Shown in pieces: positions 1 through 10,621 of a DNA stretch of 64,000 nt. The stretch is taken from NCBI RefSeq assembly GCF_947242115.1, contig NC_074719.1, positions 32,679,769 through 32,743,768 of the forward strand. The letters are read 5' to 3'. Both the position numbers and the translations under genes were made by a program. Below the pieces are notes generated by a model. It was not told where the DNA came from. It was given only the letters and a program-made list of their open reading frames with translations, and searched no databases. The stretch is from Biomphalaria glabrata (taxonomy: Eukaryota > Mollusca > Gastropoda > Planorbidae). Every line of letters starts with the position of its first letter. Within the stretch, counting starts at the first letter, position 1.

Positions 1-1560
1 AGCCTTCTGTCCTGAAGGCTTTCTAAATTTAGTGATTTTACTAAAGGTGTTACTCTAGTCAAATGTGAATATTCGTTTGTTATGAATCTCACTGCTCTAT
101 TTTGTGTCTGTTCCAGTTTCTTAATGTTTTCTTGAGTTGAGGGGTCCCAAACGGAGGATGCATATTCTATTATTGGCCTAACCAAGGTTAAGTAACATTT
201 TAGTTTTATGTTCTTATTTGATTTATAGAAATTTCTTTTAATAAATCCTAATGCTTTGTTTGATTTTTTTGTAGTTTCATCAATATGTGGATTCCATGAT
301 AGTTTTTCATTTATTATAACACCTAGGTATTTTGCGTTTTTAGTCTGTGATACTGGTTTGCCATGAATAAGATAAGTGGAATTAATTTGTTTTAGTTTTT
401 TTGTTACTCTTAACAACTGACATTTTTCTGGGTGGAAAGACATGCTCCAATTTGATTCCCATTTCTGTAATTCATCTAATTCTCTTTGTAAAATATCTGT
501 GTCTTGTGTTGTTTTTATTGTTCTATATATTATGCAATCGTCTGCAAATAATCTGACTTTTGTTCCTGAACTAATGCAATTTGGTAAATCATTTATGTAA
601 ATTAAAAATAGTAGTGGACCCAAGACTGTACCTTGAGGTACACCTGAGTTTACTGTTATCGGTGTTGATTTAGAGCCATTTATTATTACAGTTTGTTCTC
701 TCCCTATCAGAAAGTCTTTAATCCACTGATGCAGTGGACCATTAATGCCGAAATATTTTAATTTTTTAAGCAAACTATGGTGGTGAACTTTGTCAAAAGC
801 CTTAGAAAAATCTAGTAAGATAGCATCTATTTGTTCACTATTATCTAAACCTTTTGAAAAATCATCAATTAGTCCTATTAGTTGTGTTTCACATGATCTA
901 TATTTCCTAAAGCCATGTTGGTATGGTGTGAGGACATTATGTTTGTCTAAGTGGTTTATGATGTTGCTACATATTATGTGTTCTAGGATTTTACATGTGA
1001 TGCTGGTAAGTGATACTGGTCTGTAGTTTCCTGGGTCAGATTTTTCTCCTTTTTTAAATAGGGGGGTGACATTAGCTTCTTTCCAGTCCTTTGGTACTCT
1101 GCCCTGGTTAAGTGAAGCCTGAAAGAGTATTTTGAACACTGGGGCTAGCTCATTACTTAGTTCTTTGAGTAATCTAGCTGGAATACCATCAGGTCCAGAA
1201 GCTTTATTTGGTTTGGTGTTGGCTAATAGTTTTTGAATTCCATTTTCTTGTACTACTATATCTTCTATGTTGTCTACTTGGTTCAAATTCAGTAATATGT
1301 CTTTGTCTCCTGGGGCTGAGAATGCTGATGCAAAGTATTTGTTTAGAATGTTTGCTTTAGTTTCATTATCATTATGTATTATGTTATGTTCATCTTTTAA
1401 TGGCGCTACGCCTGTTGTTTCCATTTTCTTAGACTTAATGTAAGACCATAGGTTTTTGTTGTTATCTTTAGATATTACATTGTTTATGTATTCACTCTGC
1501 AGCTGTCTGCTTACTTTTTGGGTTAAGTGTTTAATTTTTATATACTTTTTGTAAACTCTT
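1..1560 (-). pseudogene. LINE copy 1 ORF, reverse transcriptase part
   Basis: This is the continuation of the LINE polyprotein in the shifted frame. It has the linker after the endonuclease, then RT fingers and palm: ASGPDGIPARLL, the catalytic LDFSKAFDKVH, SGVPQGTVLGPLL, and the catalytic FADD near 545-555, followed by HPEKCQLL and KYLGV of the thumb region. I translated the stretch from 1560 to about 300 and found no stop. The C-terminal end is outside the window. Without the single-base loss near 1562 it would be fused to the endonuclease. Confidence 0.8.
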
Positions 1561-2890
1561 TCGCATTAGTTTCTTTAAATTTTCTATAGAGGTTTTCCTT
1601 CTGTTTACAAAGCTTCTTTAGTCTATTATTAAACCAGCATTTATTTATGTTGTTTGATGTGTATTTAGTTGGTATATGATTTTCTATAATGCTTTTAAGA
1701 TGGTTTTTAATGAAATTCCAGAGGTCATCGACTGGTTGGTTAATGTCTTTTTCTAATAAGAATGTTTGTTGAAAGTTTAGTGCAGCTTGGTGTAGTTGTG
1801 TCAGGTTACATTTATTCCAGAGTAAGATTTTTCTTTTGGGTTTTGTATTGGCTACTGCTTTTATCTGACTGTGTATTTTTATGATCTCATGGTCTGATAG
1901 ACCAGGGATAATTTCATAATCAACTACTAATCCAGGTCTGTTGGTTAAGAAGAGATCTAATGTGTTGTTTAATCTAGTTGGCTTTTTAATGATTTGATCT
2001 AAACTTAGGTTGTGTAAAGTTTCTATGAAAAGCTCATTTATGTCCTTAAGGTTTTGGTGTTTATCTATGGTTAGTGTTTTCCAATTTATATCAGGTAGGT
2101 TGAAATCACCCATAATCCAAAAAACTGCATTTTTATTTGTCTCTTTAAGTGTAGTAATCTGATTACATAGTTCCTGCATGTATTCTAAACTAGAATTTGG
2201 TGGTCTGTAAATGCTGCCTATTATTAGGGATGTTGAGGTGGTATTAATTTTACAAAATGTTGATTCTACATTTTTTGAGTTAGGTAAGGTAATTTCTTCT
2301 GCTATAAGAGTGTTTTTTATTGCTAAAAGAACTCCTCCATGATTATCAGCCCTATCTTTTCTAAAAATTTCATAATTACTATTGAAAATTTCTGCATTAT
2401 AAATTTCAGGATGCAGCCAAGTTTCTGTTCCTGCAATTATGTCTGGTTTCTCACATTCTAATAAAATTTCTAAGTCTGCTGTTTTGTTCCTAATGCTTTG
2501 AAAATTTATAACTAAGGTTTTAAGGTATTTTGGTATTACTTCTTTAGTAGGTTTGTTTAGTGAGGCTGTTGTATTAATTTTAGTAGATTTAGGTTTAACA
2601 GGAGTGGATCTGGCTAGTGGTTGGTGAGTTTGGTTCGGGATGGTGTTTAGGATGTTGTATGGGTTAGAAGTGTCCGCATCAAAGGAATCAAACAGTCCTG
2701 ATGTAAACTGAGGTAACCCACACGGTACACAGTGCCATGATGCGTCTTTGTTGCCTAAGGCATAATACACAGGTGTATTCATATGGAGACATGATGCATG
2801 GTACCATTCATCGCAGGTGTCACATTGAATGGCTTTCTGTTTCAGGGTGCATATTTTTTTGCAGATGTTGCATCTATCTTTAGATCTAGG
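1538..2890 (-). pseudogene. LINE copy 1 ORF, PHD finger plus endonuclease part
   Basis: This is the open frame downstream of the 2A-like motif. It encodes a PHD finger (CxxC, CxxC, Hx4C and a final CxxC pattern) and then a complete EEP endonuclease that should nick target DNA for reverse transcription. The Ser/Thr/Pro/Lys-rich link between them is about 70 residues. The first in-frame ATG is at 2782, inside the PHD finger. The finger and the 2A-like leader lie upstream of it in the same frame without a stop, so that ATG is unlikely to be the real start. The frame ends at 1538 only because one base is missing near 1562; in the other frame the protein continues into the RT domain. Confidence 0.8.
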
Positions 2891-2892
2891 CC

Positions 2893-2940
2893 CTGGATTT
2901 GACTCTACATCTCCTGCTATTAATATTAACAGTGATAGGT
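2893..2940 (-). other. 2A-like ribosome-skipping motif in LINE copy 1
   Basis: The in-frame peptide LSLLILIAGDVESNPGP matches the known 2A consensus D(V/I)ExNPG|P, including the upstream hydrophobic stretch and the Gly before Asp. At 2A sites the ribosome skips the Gly-Pro bond, releasing the upstream peptide and continuing translation. 2A-like sequences at the N-terminus of endonuclease-bearing LINEs are known from sea urchins, molluscs and other animals. Here it lies about 25 codons upstream of the PHD finger. Copy 2 keeps DVESNPGP but has Glu in place of the Gly before it. Confidence 0.85.
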
Positions 2941-3090
2941 ATTTATTTCTGCTGTGTCTGATTGAGAACTTCCATTTGTGATGGGTAATCTTCTTTAATG
3001 TTATAGATGTGTATGTTAGGTTATTTTTGAAGTTGCATTGTTCTAAAGTGTGATGATTGATTATGACTGTTACAATGCTCCCCTAGGCCC

Positions 3091-3633
3091 AACACATTAT
3101 TTCTAGTCTTCAAATTCTATAAGACCCTTTTGTTCTCCTTGTCATCTTTCAATTGTCTCCTAGATATTTTTTTTTGTTTTAAATTCTTTCTACAGAAATC
3201 ACTAAGGGTGGAGCGCTGAAAGCTGGGCTGCTGAGCCATGCATCTTTTGTTTACTTAGACTAAGAAGAGCATCAAGTGTGTACTATACAAACAGTTGTAT
3301 TCAAAAGTGATGGGAGGAGGCCTATGTACATGAAAAAAGTGTACTACTAAAGAATACTCAAGAAATCTCAGGAGTGCTGCAGAGCATCTGGCCAATTGTT
3401 TTGCTTGGTGCATCCATTTTTTTTTCTTGACAGAAGAAACCAAAGTATTTATGAACAAAAAAATGTTTTTTCTAGTTTATTTCTATTTTTTATTGACATA
3501 TGATATACAGTATATTTCATGTTTACTTTCACCTTAAGACATTTTCAACTCTCTGACTGATTAAGTCAATGAATAATAGTATCCAAATATATGCAATTAA
3601 ATTTAGCACAAAAGTTTATTATATTCTTAATAT
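3091..3633. other. Intergenic, nothing recognised
   Basis: AT-rich sequence between the LINE 5' end and the terminal-repeat element at 3634. Short open frames exist but none has recognisable domains or splice context. Confidence 0.5.
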
Positions 3634-3975
3634 TGTTGTAACTCTAGGTTAGGCACTCAACGAATAGGCATGCAACTCAACACAGTTTAACAGGAAATAA
3701 TAGTTGTGTTTATTCACTAGGGTAAACACATAACATGATGATTCATCCTTCAGCTTCCTCAGAGTCTTACTACTAAGTATACCAGTCCTTTGTTACTTCG
3801 CTCCAGGTCCCTACTACAACCTTCAGGCAGCACAAAAGCTGGCTTCTTCTTAGTTTCACAAACATTCAGACTCTTCACAATCCCTGATGCACTGTTCTTC
3901 TCTCTATTCTAGTGTCTTCCTGTTTACGTGCGCTAGTGCGCACCTCAAGCACTGGTGCAAGGCAGGGTTACAACA
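3634..3975. mobile_element. Solo-LTR-like element (TG...CA, 342 bp)
   Basis: The sequence begins TGTTGTAAC and ends GTTACAACA, a perfect 9-bp inverted terminal repeat with TG/CA ends. It is flanked on both sides by ATAT, which could be a 4-bp target duplication, although the context is AT-rich. No coding part is present. A solo LTR fits the TG/CA ends; a small DNA transposon with terminal inverted repeats is the alternative. Family and age cannot be set from one copy. Confidence 0.45.
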
Positions 3976-4582
3976 ATATAAATATAATTTGAACCAAAAA
4001 ATGTTAGGAATTTTAAAAAGACCTTTCAATGTTGACTATTGACAGAAAACAGTCCAAACTTTTCATATTCTAAATCATCTGAAATATACATTGAAAAGAA
4101 AAATTCAATCACAATGTGCATGCAGGCAGCACATAAGACCAACAGTTACAGAAAATCCTAGATTTTTTTCCCCGAAGTAAGGTGGATCCTATAAAGTAAT
4201 ATCACTAATGAACAAAGTTTTAACAAGATAAATCTTTAAATACAAGTTGTACACATTCGAGTGCACAGTTGAATACATTGTAACACATTACTTTGTACAA
4301 TAAATTTCAAATTATATCTAGAAGTAACATGACTATTTAACAAGAAGTTGTATCAATCTCTGTTCAATACTGTACACAAAACATTGTTAAATAGATAAGA
4401 GAGACTTAACCAAAGATCTAGAGTAGCATTAGGAAGTCTTTATAAGTCACTCTGTCTCTCAAAACATTTATGTCTTCCTTGCATGTTCAACTGAATTTAA
4501 ACTTGCATACAATTTAAACAAATTCTAAGGCAGTATGGCATGAGACATAAAAAAAAAAAGCACAGCACACAAAGATTCAGAT

Positions 4583-4799
4583 CCATAACATAATGATTCT
4601 GTTCAGGAACAACCATAACATAATGATTCTGTTCAGGACCAACCATAACATAATGATTCTGTTCAGGAACAACCATAACATAATGATTCTGTTCAGGACC
4701 AACCATAACATAATGATTCTGTTCAGGAACAACCATAACATAATGATTCTGTTCAGGAACAACCATAACATAATGATTCCGTTCAGGACCAACCATAAA
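4583..4799. repeat. 30-bp minisatellite, about 7.2 copies
   Basis: Contiguous 30-bp units start at 4583, 4613, 4643, 4673, 4703, 4733 and 4763. Units differ at an AAC/ACC position, and the first five alternate, hinting at a 60-bp higher-order unit. Because 30 is a multiple of 3 and the unit lacks stops, it gives repetitive open frames on both strands that are not genes. It lies just past the FOXRED1 stop codon and may be in that gene's 3' UTR. Confidence 0.95.
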
Positions 4800-4894
4800 T
4801 GCAAAAAGTTCTCTTTGATCTCACAGAATGACATGAAGCAACATTTGTGCAATGACATGATGTTCAACAATCACAAAACTATGTTCCCTGTCAG

Positions 4895-7800
4895 CTAAAC
4901 TATTCCCTGCTCTTCAATGGGCACTTTACTAATGAACCTGTCAAAGTGAAATTTTTCCAGGTTTATTGTTTTGTAATCACCATCCAATATATGTTCCATT
5001 ATGGCCCGACCCACGCCAATGGAATGCTGAAGGCCATGGCCACTGAGGCCATTGGCAAAGTACATATTTCTTAGATAAGGATGTGGACCAATGACAAGGT
5101 TTTGATCAAAGAAGTTGTAATCATAAAAACCTGCCCAAGCTGACTTCAACTGAAAATAAATACAAAAATACAAATTTATGTATATTAGATTTTAAAAATC
5201 TATTGTAGTATTGAAAGTAATAAAATTTTAAATAGAGTGCGAGGCACAGTTGACAATACAGTATCCTGCACAGTAACTTAATGTATTATGTCATACAATA
5301 GAATGTATAAATAATAACAATTCAAGAATTTCAACACAAATGAAACACATTCATTTTTCATTTAACACTTTCATTTTCCTGTCATTATAACCTCTCAAAA
5401 GGCGAAGGTCATATGCTTAAGTTGGATCCTCATAAAAAAACTTAAGGAAAAACACTTATAGAATGTGTGTGCATGTTTCTGATGCAACCAGGAGTAAAAT
5501 TGTGGCAGAGAATTTGTGTGTAATTGCTGAAAAGATTCTGATGTTACCATTTCTGTCTGTCTGTCACAGTTGAGGTGATAAGTAGGGGAGTAAAAACAAA
5601 CTGGAGATGAGTGACAGAAAGTAAGTAGTTTAAAGAGAGTTCTATTTGGTTTCAAATGCTCAAGATAGGACTTCTCATTTGTGTTTCTATAGAGATCTCC
5701 ATTGAAGTTGAAAGCTGTGAATATTGTCAAAAAAAAAGTTATGTTCATTTTGTTTAAAAAGAAGTTTGTTGAAGTTTTATTAATTTCTGCATCAAGAATA
5801 TAATAGATCTCCAATATTTAGTTGGACTAGCTGTCGGAAGTCACAACTCAATGAATGTGTATTGACAAAAAACAATTTTCAATTGATTATGTATGTTTCA
5901 ATTGATTTTGTATAGTTTGCACTCATTATTTGTCATGAGGGCATAATGTAATCTGGAAATTTACTACAACAAGACAGCAACAGTCAGACTTGACCTGGAC
6001 AACTTATAAGTTAACATGATAGGAACTACAAAACGAAAAGAGTTACTAACCTTTGAGTCATTAAAAGCAGGAACTCGATTGGCTACACCTGGCCAGACAA
6101 TTTTCTCATAGAAATCATAATCCACTTCAAAGTTGGATATATCAGGTTCTTCTGACTAGAAACAGAAAATAACTTTGGTATGAATTCTGTAAGATGTCAA
6201 TGTTTTAATGTACCTACGAATGATAGTTTAAATGTCTGAATAAATCAGTAAAAGTTTTTTTGGATCACGCATCTAGCAGCATCATAAAGAGAGAGACAAG
6301 CAATATTTTACCTCATTAGTTGGAGAGCTACCACAAAGATAATGGCCACCAAAGCCTTCCCTACGTAGATACACTCCTGATGGATCTATGACAAATGGAC
6401 AGTCAAGCATGGGTCCTTCAGGACAGTGTGTTACATAAACAAATCGTTTCCTGTAAAATCATACAAACATAAATATACAAAAAAGAAAGAAAAGGATTAC
6501 AACAACAAACAAAATGTGATACTGCCACAGAAGAGAAACAAAATTTTAATCTTTAGGAAATAAATTACTTATACTTTTTTACATATTTTCTCCTGGACTA
6601 TTGCCTAAGAATGGATTTAGTTTGAACTACTTTGTTTGAAAAGAACAACTACGCTGACAAGACTACGATGTTGACACATTTCACCTTGGTTCCACTGGAA
6701 GGGGAACTTGTAAGTCATTCTCCCCTATTCCTATTCTGGCCATTTCCGCCACATCTGCGGCCCATGGGCCAGCACAATTTACAACAACAGCAAACTTGAT
6801 TTCATACTCTATGCCACTTTTAATCCTGACCTGCAGATGAAGAGAAATTATTTATTCTAAAAAAATCTTTAGACAATTCAATAAGTTAATGTAGACATTT
6901 TCAGTGTTTCTACTCAACAAGAAATACTGTGAAGCTCGATAAGTTATTGAAATGTTAATGTAATTGATTAGTTATTAAAATGTTATGTTTTTTTTTTCAA
7001 AGTGATAAGTTATTGAAATGTTAAGTTTTTTCAAAGTCATAAAGGTTAGGGAATGTTTAAAAAAGTTGTTTTATCTTCTATTCAAATACTTTCAGTTATT
7101 TTTTTGTTTTCTATGACAGTGCTACTCAATAAATCATCTTTTTGTTTTCTATGACAGTGCTACTCAATAAATCATTTTTTTAAACAATTTTTAAATTTAG
7201 GTTTTTATTTGATTGACAAAAAAAAATAATTATAAAAAAGAAATCGCTCAAAGTATTAACAAATCATAAAACAATAACTTACCACGCCAGCCTCAAGACT
7301 GTCTGGTTCATTTGTATTACCTTTCTGAGCAAATTCAAAGCCAGTGAGCTCTCCATGTACATACTTAGTGCCCAGACTTAGATTTTTTTGTTTCAGTGCT
7401 CGGACCAACAGCCAGGGGTCAAACCAACCTTCACCTTCAACTCCTGAAAGACAGAAACAAAAGAAGTATGAACTGATATTTTCTTTTTTAAATAGCTAAC
7501 ATCTTTTAAGATAATTAATAGAAGACATCACAAGAGAGGTTGGAAAGTAGTGATGAATGCCTCCAACACGTAGTAGTGATGAATGCCTCCAACACGTAGG
7601 AAAATATGCTAAGTACTGTATCTAAATCTTAGAATTGCATTGAATACTAATGGGTAAAACATGTAGCCTAACAATTTAGTCTTTGCTTCTTTCAACCAAT
7701 GTGGATATTTTAGGAACACAAAATTACTTAAATTATTGCAGCTAAAATAGTTCTCAGGTCTAAAGGCTATAAACTATTTTTTATAAGTATTTTTCCCCTT

Positions 7801-10621
7801 AATAAAAAGTGCAAATATCTCCACAATCTGTTAAGCTAATCAATGAACACAAAATCTGAGACCACTATTATTTTAAAGATAAATACTTACCAAAAGAGCC
7901 ACACTCTATACCATCGAGGTTCATCCAGGGATACTTCTCAGCTAGTTGTTTTTTTGAAAGAAGCACAACCTTGGCTCCGAGCTCTCTAGTGAAAGAAAAT
8001 ATCTTTGTCAATTATAGAATGCAATGAAGCACCAAGTGTGGTCACTGTGATGTAAGGAGATAATTTTTTATTCAGCCTTTAGGAAAGTGTATGTTAAAAA
8101 CAATCTATATTTGTTAGGAAGATGGACATCCAACTCTCTTGGCTTCATTTTGATGTTCCTGTGAAAACAACTAAAGTGGAAGTAATGAAAATTGGTACCC
8201 TGAAATTGACTTAGTGCTCTGAGAACAAATGCATCTGTATCAGAGACATGAGATGGGAATTTAATGAAGACAACTAGGACTAACTGTAAAAAACACCTAG
8301 CTATTTCACAGGGTGGGGGTAAAAAAAAGCCCCCCCCCCCCCCCTTTTCCATATTTATGGACTTTTGACAGTAATATATAGTAATATGAGTAACATAACA
8401 GGAAAGCATAGATTTAGAGCAGACTATATAAAGCTAGATCTATGCGTGGTTATGCGTGAACTATCTTCACTAAATATAGCATAAATGTAATTGTCAAATT
8501 TCTAGGAAAATTGTAATCACACTTACTGCTGCATCTTGACATTATTGGCCAATTGTTCTGCATCTCTGGGTGGGGCAAGGAAAAGATAGCCCTGATGATT
8601 GAATTGCACATCTGGAAGACTTTCATCTACAAAATTTATAAAAATAAAAAAAAAATTAATGTAAAAAAAAACAACTAAGTAATCTTAGGGACGTACAATT
8701 ATAGAGAGAAATTTTACATACGAATGACGCTTAGATTCTCTTTAATGTTTCTGAGAAATTCAGAGGTGAACATAGACAGCTGAACATTCTCTGGCACAGA
8801 AAACTGGTGACGTATTCCACCACATGACAACATTGAGGATGCCCTTGTGTACTGAAATGAGAAATGTAACAAAGTTTTAATAAAGGGTTCATTATGGTGA
8901 ATGAGATTTTATATTTGAACTTAAGCTTTGTTAAAACTGAAAATCACACACATACAAAAGTTTATGCTAGAAAAAACAACAACTTTTTCTTTTAACCTTC
9001 TGAATAGTGTCAGGGATTAAAAAAATGACCAGTGTCAAAGCAGGAGTCTGGGACTGACAACCTACTAGTTAAGCATATTTATAGGAGCTTAAAAAGATCA
9101 AACAATAGATGTTAGAAAAAGCTTTCATATTTTAAATATTACAATTAGGATAGGAAAGCTAAAAACATAATTCATTTTTTGAAAGGCAAGAAAAACAAAT
9201 ACCACTGGATCTCGTTCCACAACCGTAACAGTGTGACCCTTAGCACTGCGCTGCTTCAACCAGTAGGCTACAGCAGATCCCACAACACCTCCTCCAATTA
9301 TTAAAACATCTGTTTCTCTTGGTACCTCCGTGCCTAGAGGTTTCAGTGTGGACACCCCTTCAAACTCCTCTTTAAAAATCTTCCAGGGAGATCTGTATTC
9401 GCCTGTTCAAATATTTTGAACTTTCATTATAACTTATAATATTAAAAACAACAGCAAAAACACAAAGATAGCTGTACCAAATGAATTGTTACAAATAACA
9501 CAGGAGGATCTAAAGGCTGATTAATATATTCCTACTCCAGATTTTCTATGATCTATGCACAAATCAAAACACTATACGACCTTAGTCGTCTTATCTTTTC
9601 TTATAAAATACAGATTTTACTTCAAAAAATAAGATGATTATATCCAAAGCATATGCCCAGGTCAATCTAGTCATGCAAGCCTGCCAAGTTATTGGTTTTC
9701 CTGGCTGACTTAGGCAACCCACTCAATGCTCTAATAGCAGAAGGGAAGAAGGAGTATTTGTACAAAATTGTCCGTAGCATATGGAACAAGGAATATGCCT
9801 TTAGTCTAGAAAATAACCTTTACAGTGAAGCTTATAAATGCAGATTTGAACACTAAAATTTGTATCAGAAAGCCTGGTTGTTGTTTTTTAAGATGGGTGT
9901 CAGAGAGAGTAGTATATAATGTTCAAAGAGAAATGGGGATGAATAATAGAACAAACAAAACATTAAAGCTGTAAGACATGCACACAACCTATATATATAT
10001 ATTGATACTGTGGAAATTTCAACTCAAAGAAAGTTTTCCAGATTACTAGTAATTTTCCTTATTTCTAAAAAGAGTTTCATTATTTTGCATCTTTTTGTTT
10101 TCTTTGCTGATGGCTAAAAAATAACTTGTGAAAATCTCAAGACAATAAAATTAACACTTGATAGATGGTAATAAACAAAAGAAGCTGAAAAAAAAAGTGA
10201 AATCAAGTAAAACTCTCAAATGAGATTCTTATGGCTCTTAGGCTTACCATTGGTCCACAAGGAGTATGAACTTTGTTCTCACACTGAGTTCATCAGTTTC
10301 ACATAAAAAGTGACTGCAGTCACAAGGACTAAATCTCAGAACATTCAGTTTACCATCCAAGCATTCTACCAGCCCTGTTCCATGCAACTTAAAATTGAGC
10401 TACTTTTCAAGGACAAAGTAATTACCAGCTCTAGGAATTCTTTTCTCATCATTGGACACTTCTTTGTCATCATTGTTTCCATCTGAAGAGTCTCTACTTA
10501 GTGACCTGCTTTTGCAGAAACTACTTGATTGTGTTTCAACTATTTTCTCATTTAATATCCTTATAATGCCAGTGGGTAGCTTAGCAAAAATGCCTGATCT
10601 GGTTGTAATAAAGCTGTGCAT
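4895..10621 (-). CDS. FOXRED1: FOXRED1: FAD-dependent oxidoreductase, mitochondrial complex I assembly factor
   Basis: There are ten coding exons on the minus strand: 10621-10426, 9402-9203, 8851-8722, 8626-8527, 7985-7891, 7443-7283, 6830-6685, 6450-6312, 6155-6051 and 5149-4895. Every intron is GT-AG, the phases agree, and the total is 1527 nt (508 aa; human FOXRED1 has 486). Residues 1-25 are basic and lack acidic residues, as expected for a mitochondrial presequence. The FAD-binding GGGVVG (about 102-107) sits in [18 protein letters not shown], opening a DAO-type oxidoreductase fold. The last exon carries the family-typical [15 protein letters not shown] and GLSGHGLQ blocks. In animals FOXRED1 helps assemble or stabilise respiratory complex I in the matrix; its substrate is unknown. 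The start ATG lies 12 bases after a possible splice acceptor, so a 5' UTR exon may exist upstream. The gene looks intact. Confidence 0.93.
7101..7178. repeat. 38-bp direct duplication in a FOXRED1 intron
   Basis: Two tandem copies of a 38-bp unit (CTATGACAGTGCTACTCAAT at 7111 and 7149). Noncoding. Confidence 0.8.
9585..9830 (-). mobile_element. LINE 3' fragment (same family as 1-3090)
   Basis: This matches the 3' end of LINE copy 2 (51155-51390) on the minus strand: the C-terminal RT region and the tail with AAGATAAGA-type repeats. It is a 5'-truncated insertion in the first FOXRED1 intron. The frame is degraded. Confidence 0.75.

Larger units (their letters stand above)
1..3090 (-). mobile_element. 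Non-LTR retrotransposon (LINE, CR1/jockey-like), copy 1, cut by the window start
   Basis: The minus strand carries, from 5' to 3', a hydrophobic leader ending in the 2A-like motif DVESNPGP (about 2895-2918), a PHD-type Cys/His finger (CNICKK, CDTCDEWYH, CVPCG; about 2870-2715), an EEP endonuclease (GTETWL, YRPP, GDFN, SDH; about 2530-1850) and a reverse transcriptase (LDFSKAFDKVH, SGVPQGTVLGP, FADDCIIYR; about 1250-300). The 3' end lies beyond base 1. The 5' limit is uncertain: similarity to copy 2 stops near 3000, and the reading frame opens after a stop near 3085. The only break I found is one missing base near 1562, seen against copy 2, which shifts frame between endonuclease and RT. I read the RT frame as open through the motifs to about base 300, and the last codons at the window edge are also open. 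The insertion therefore looks young. The clade is inferred from motif style. Confidence 0.9.

Noticed and set aside
4497-4898. Repetitive open frames on both strands
   Set aside because: Products of the 30-bp minisatellite next to the FOXRED1 stop.
5395-5814. 139-codon minus-strand open frame
   Set aside because: Lies wholly in the last FOXRED1 intron, with no domain or splice support.
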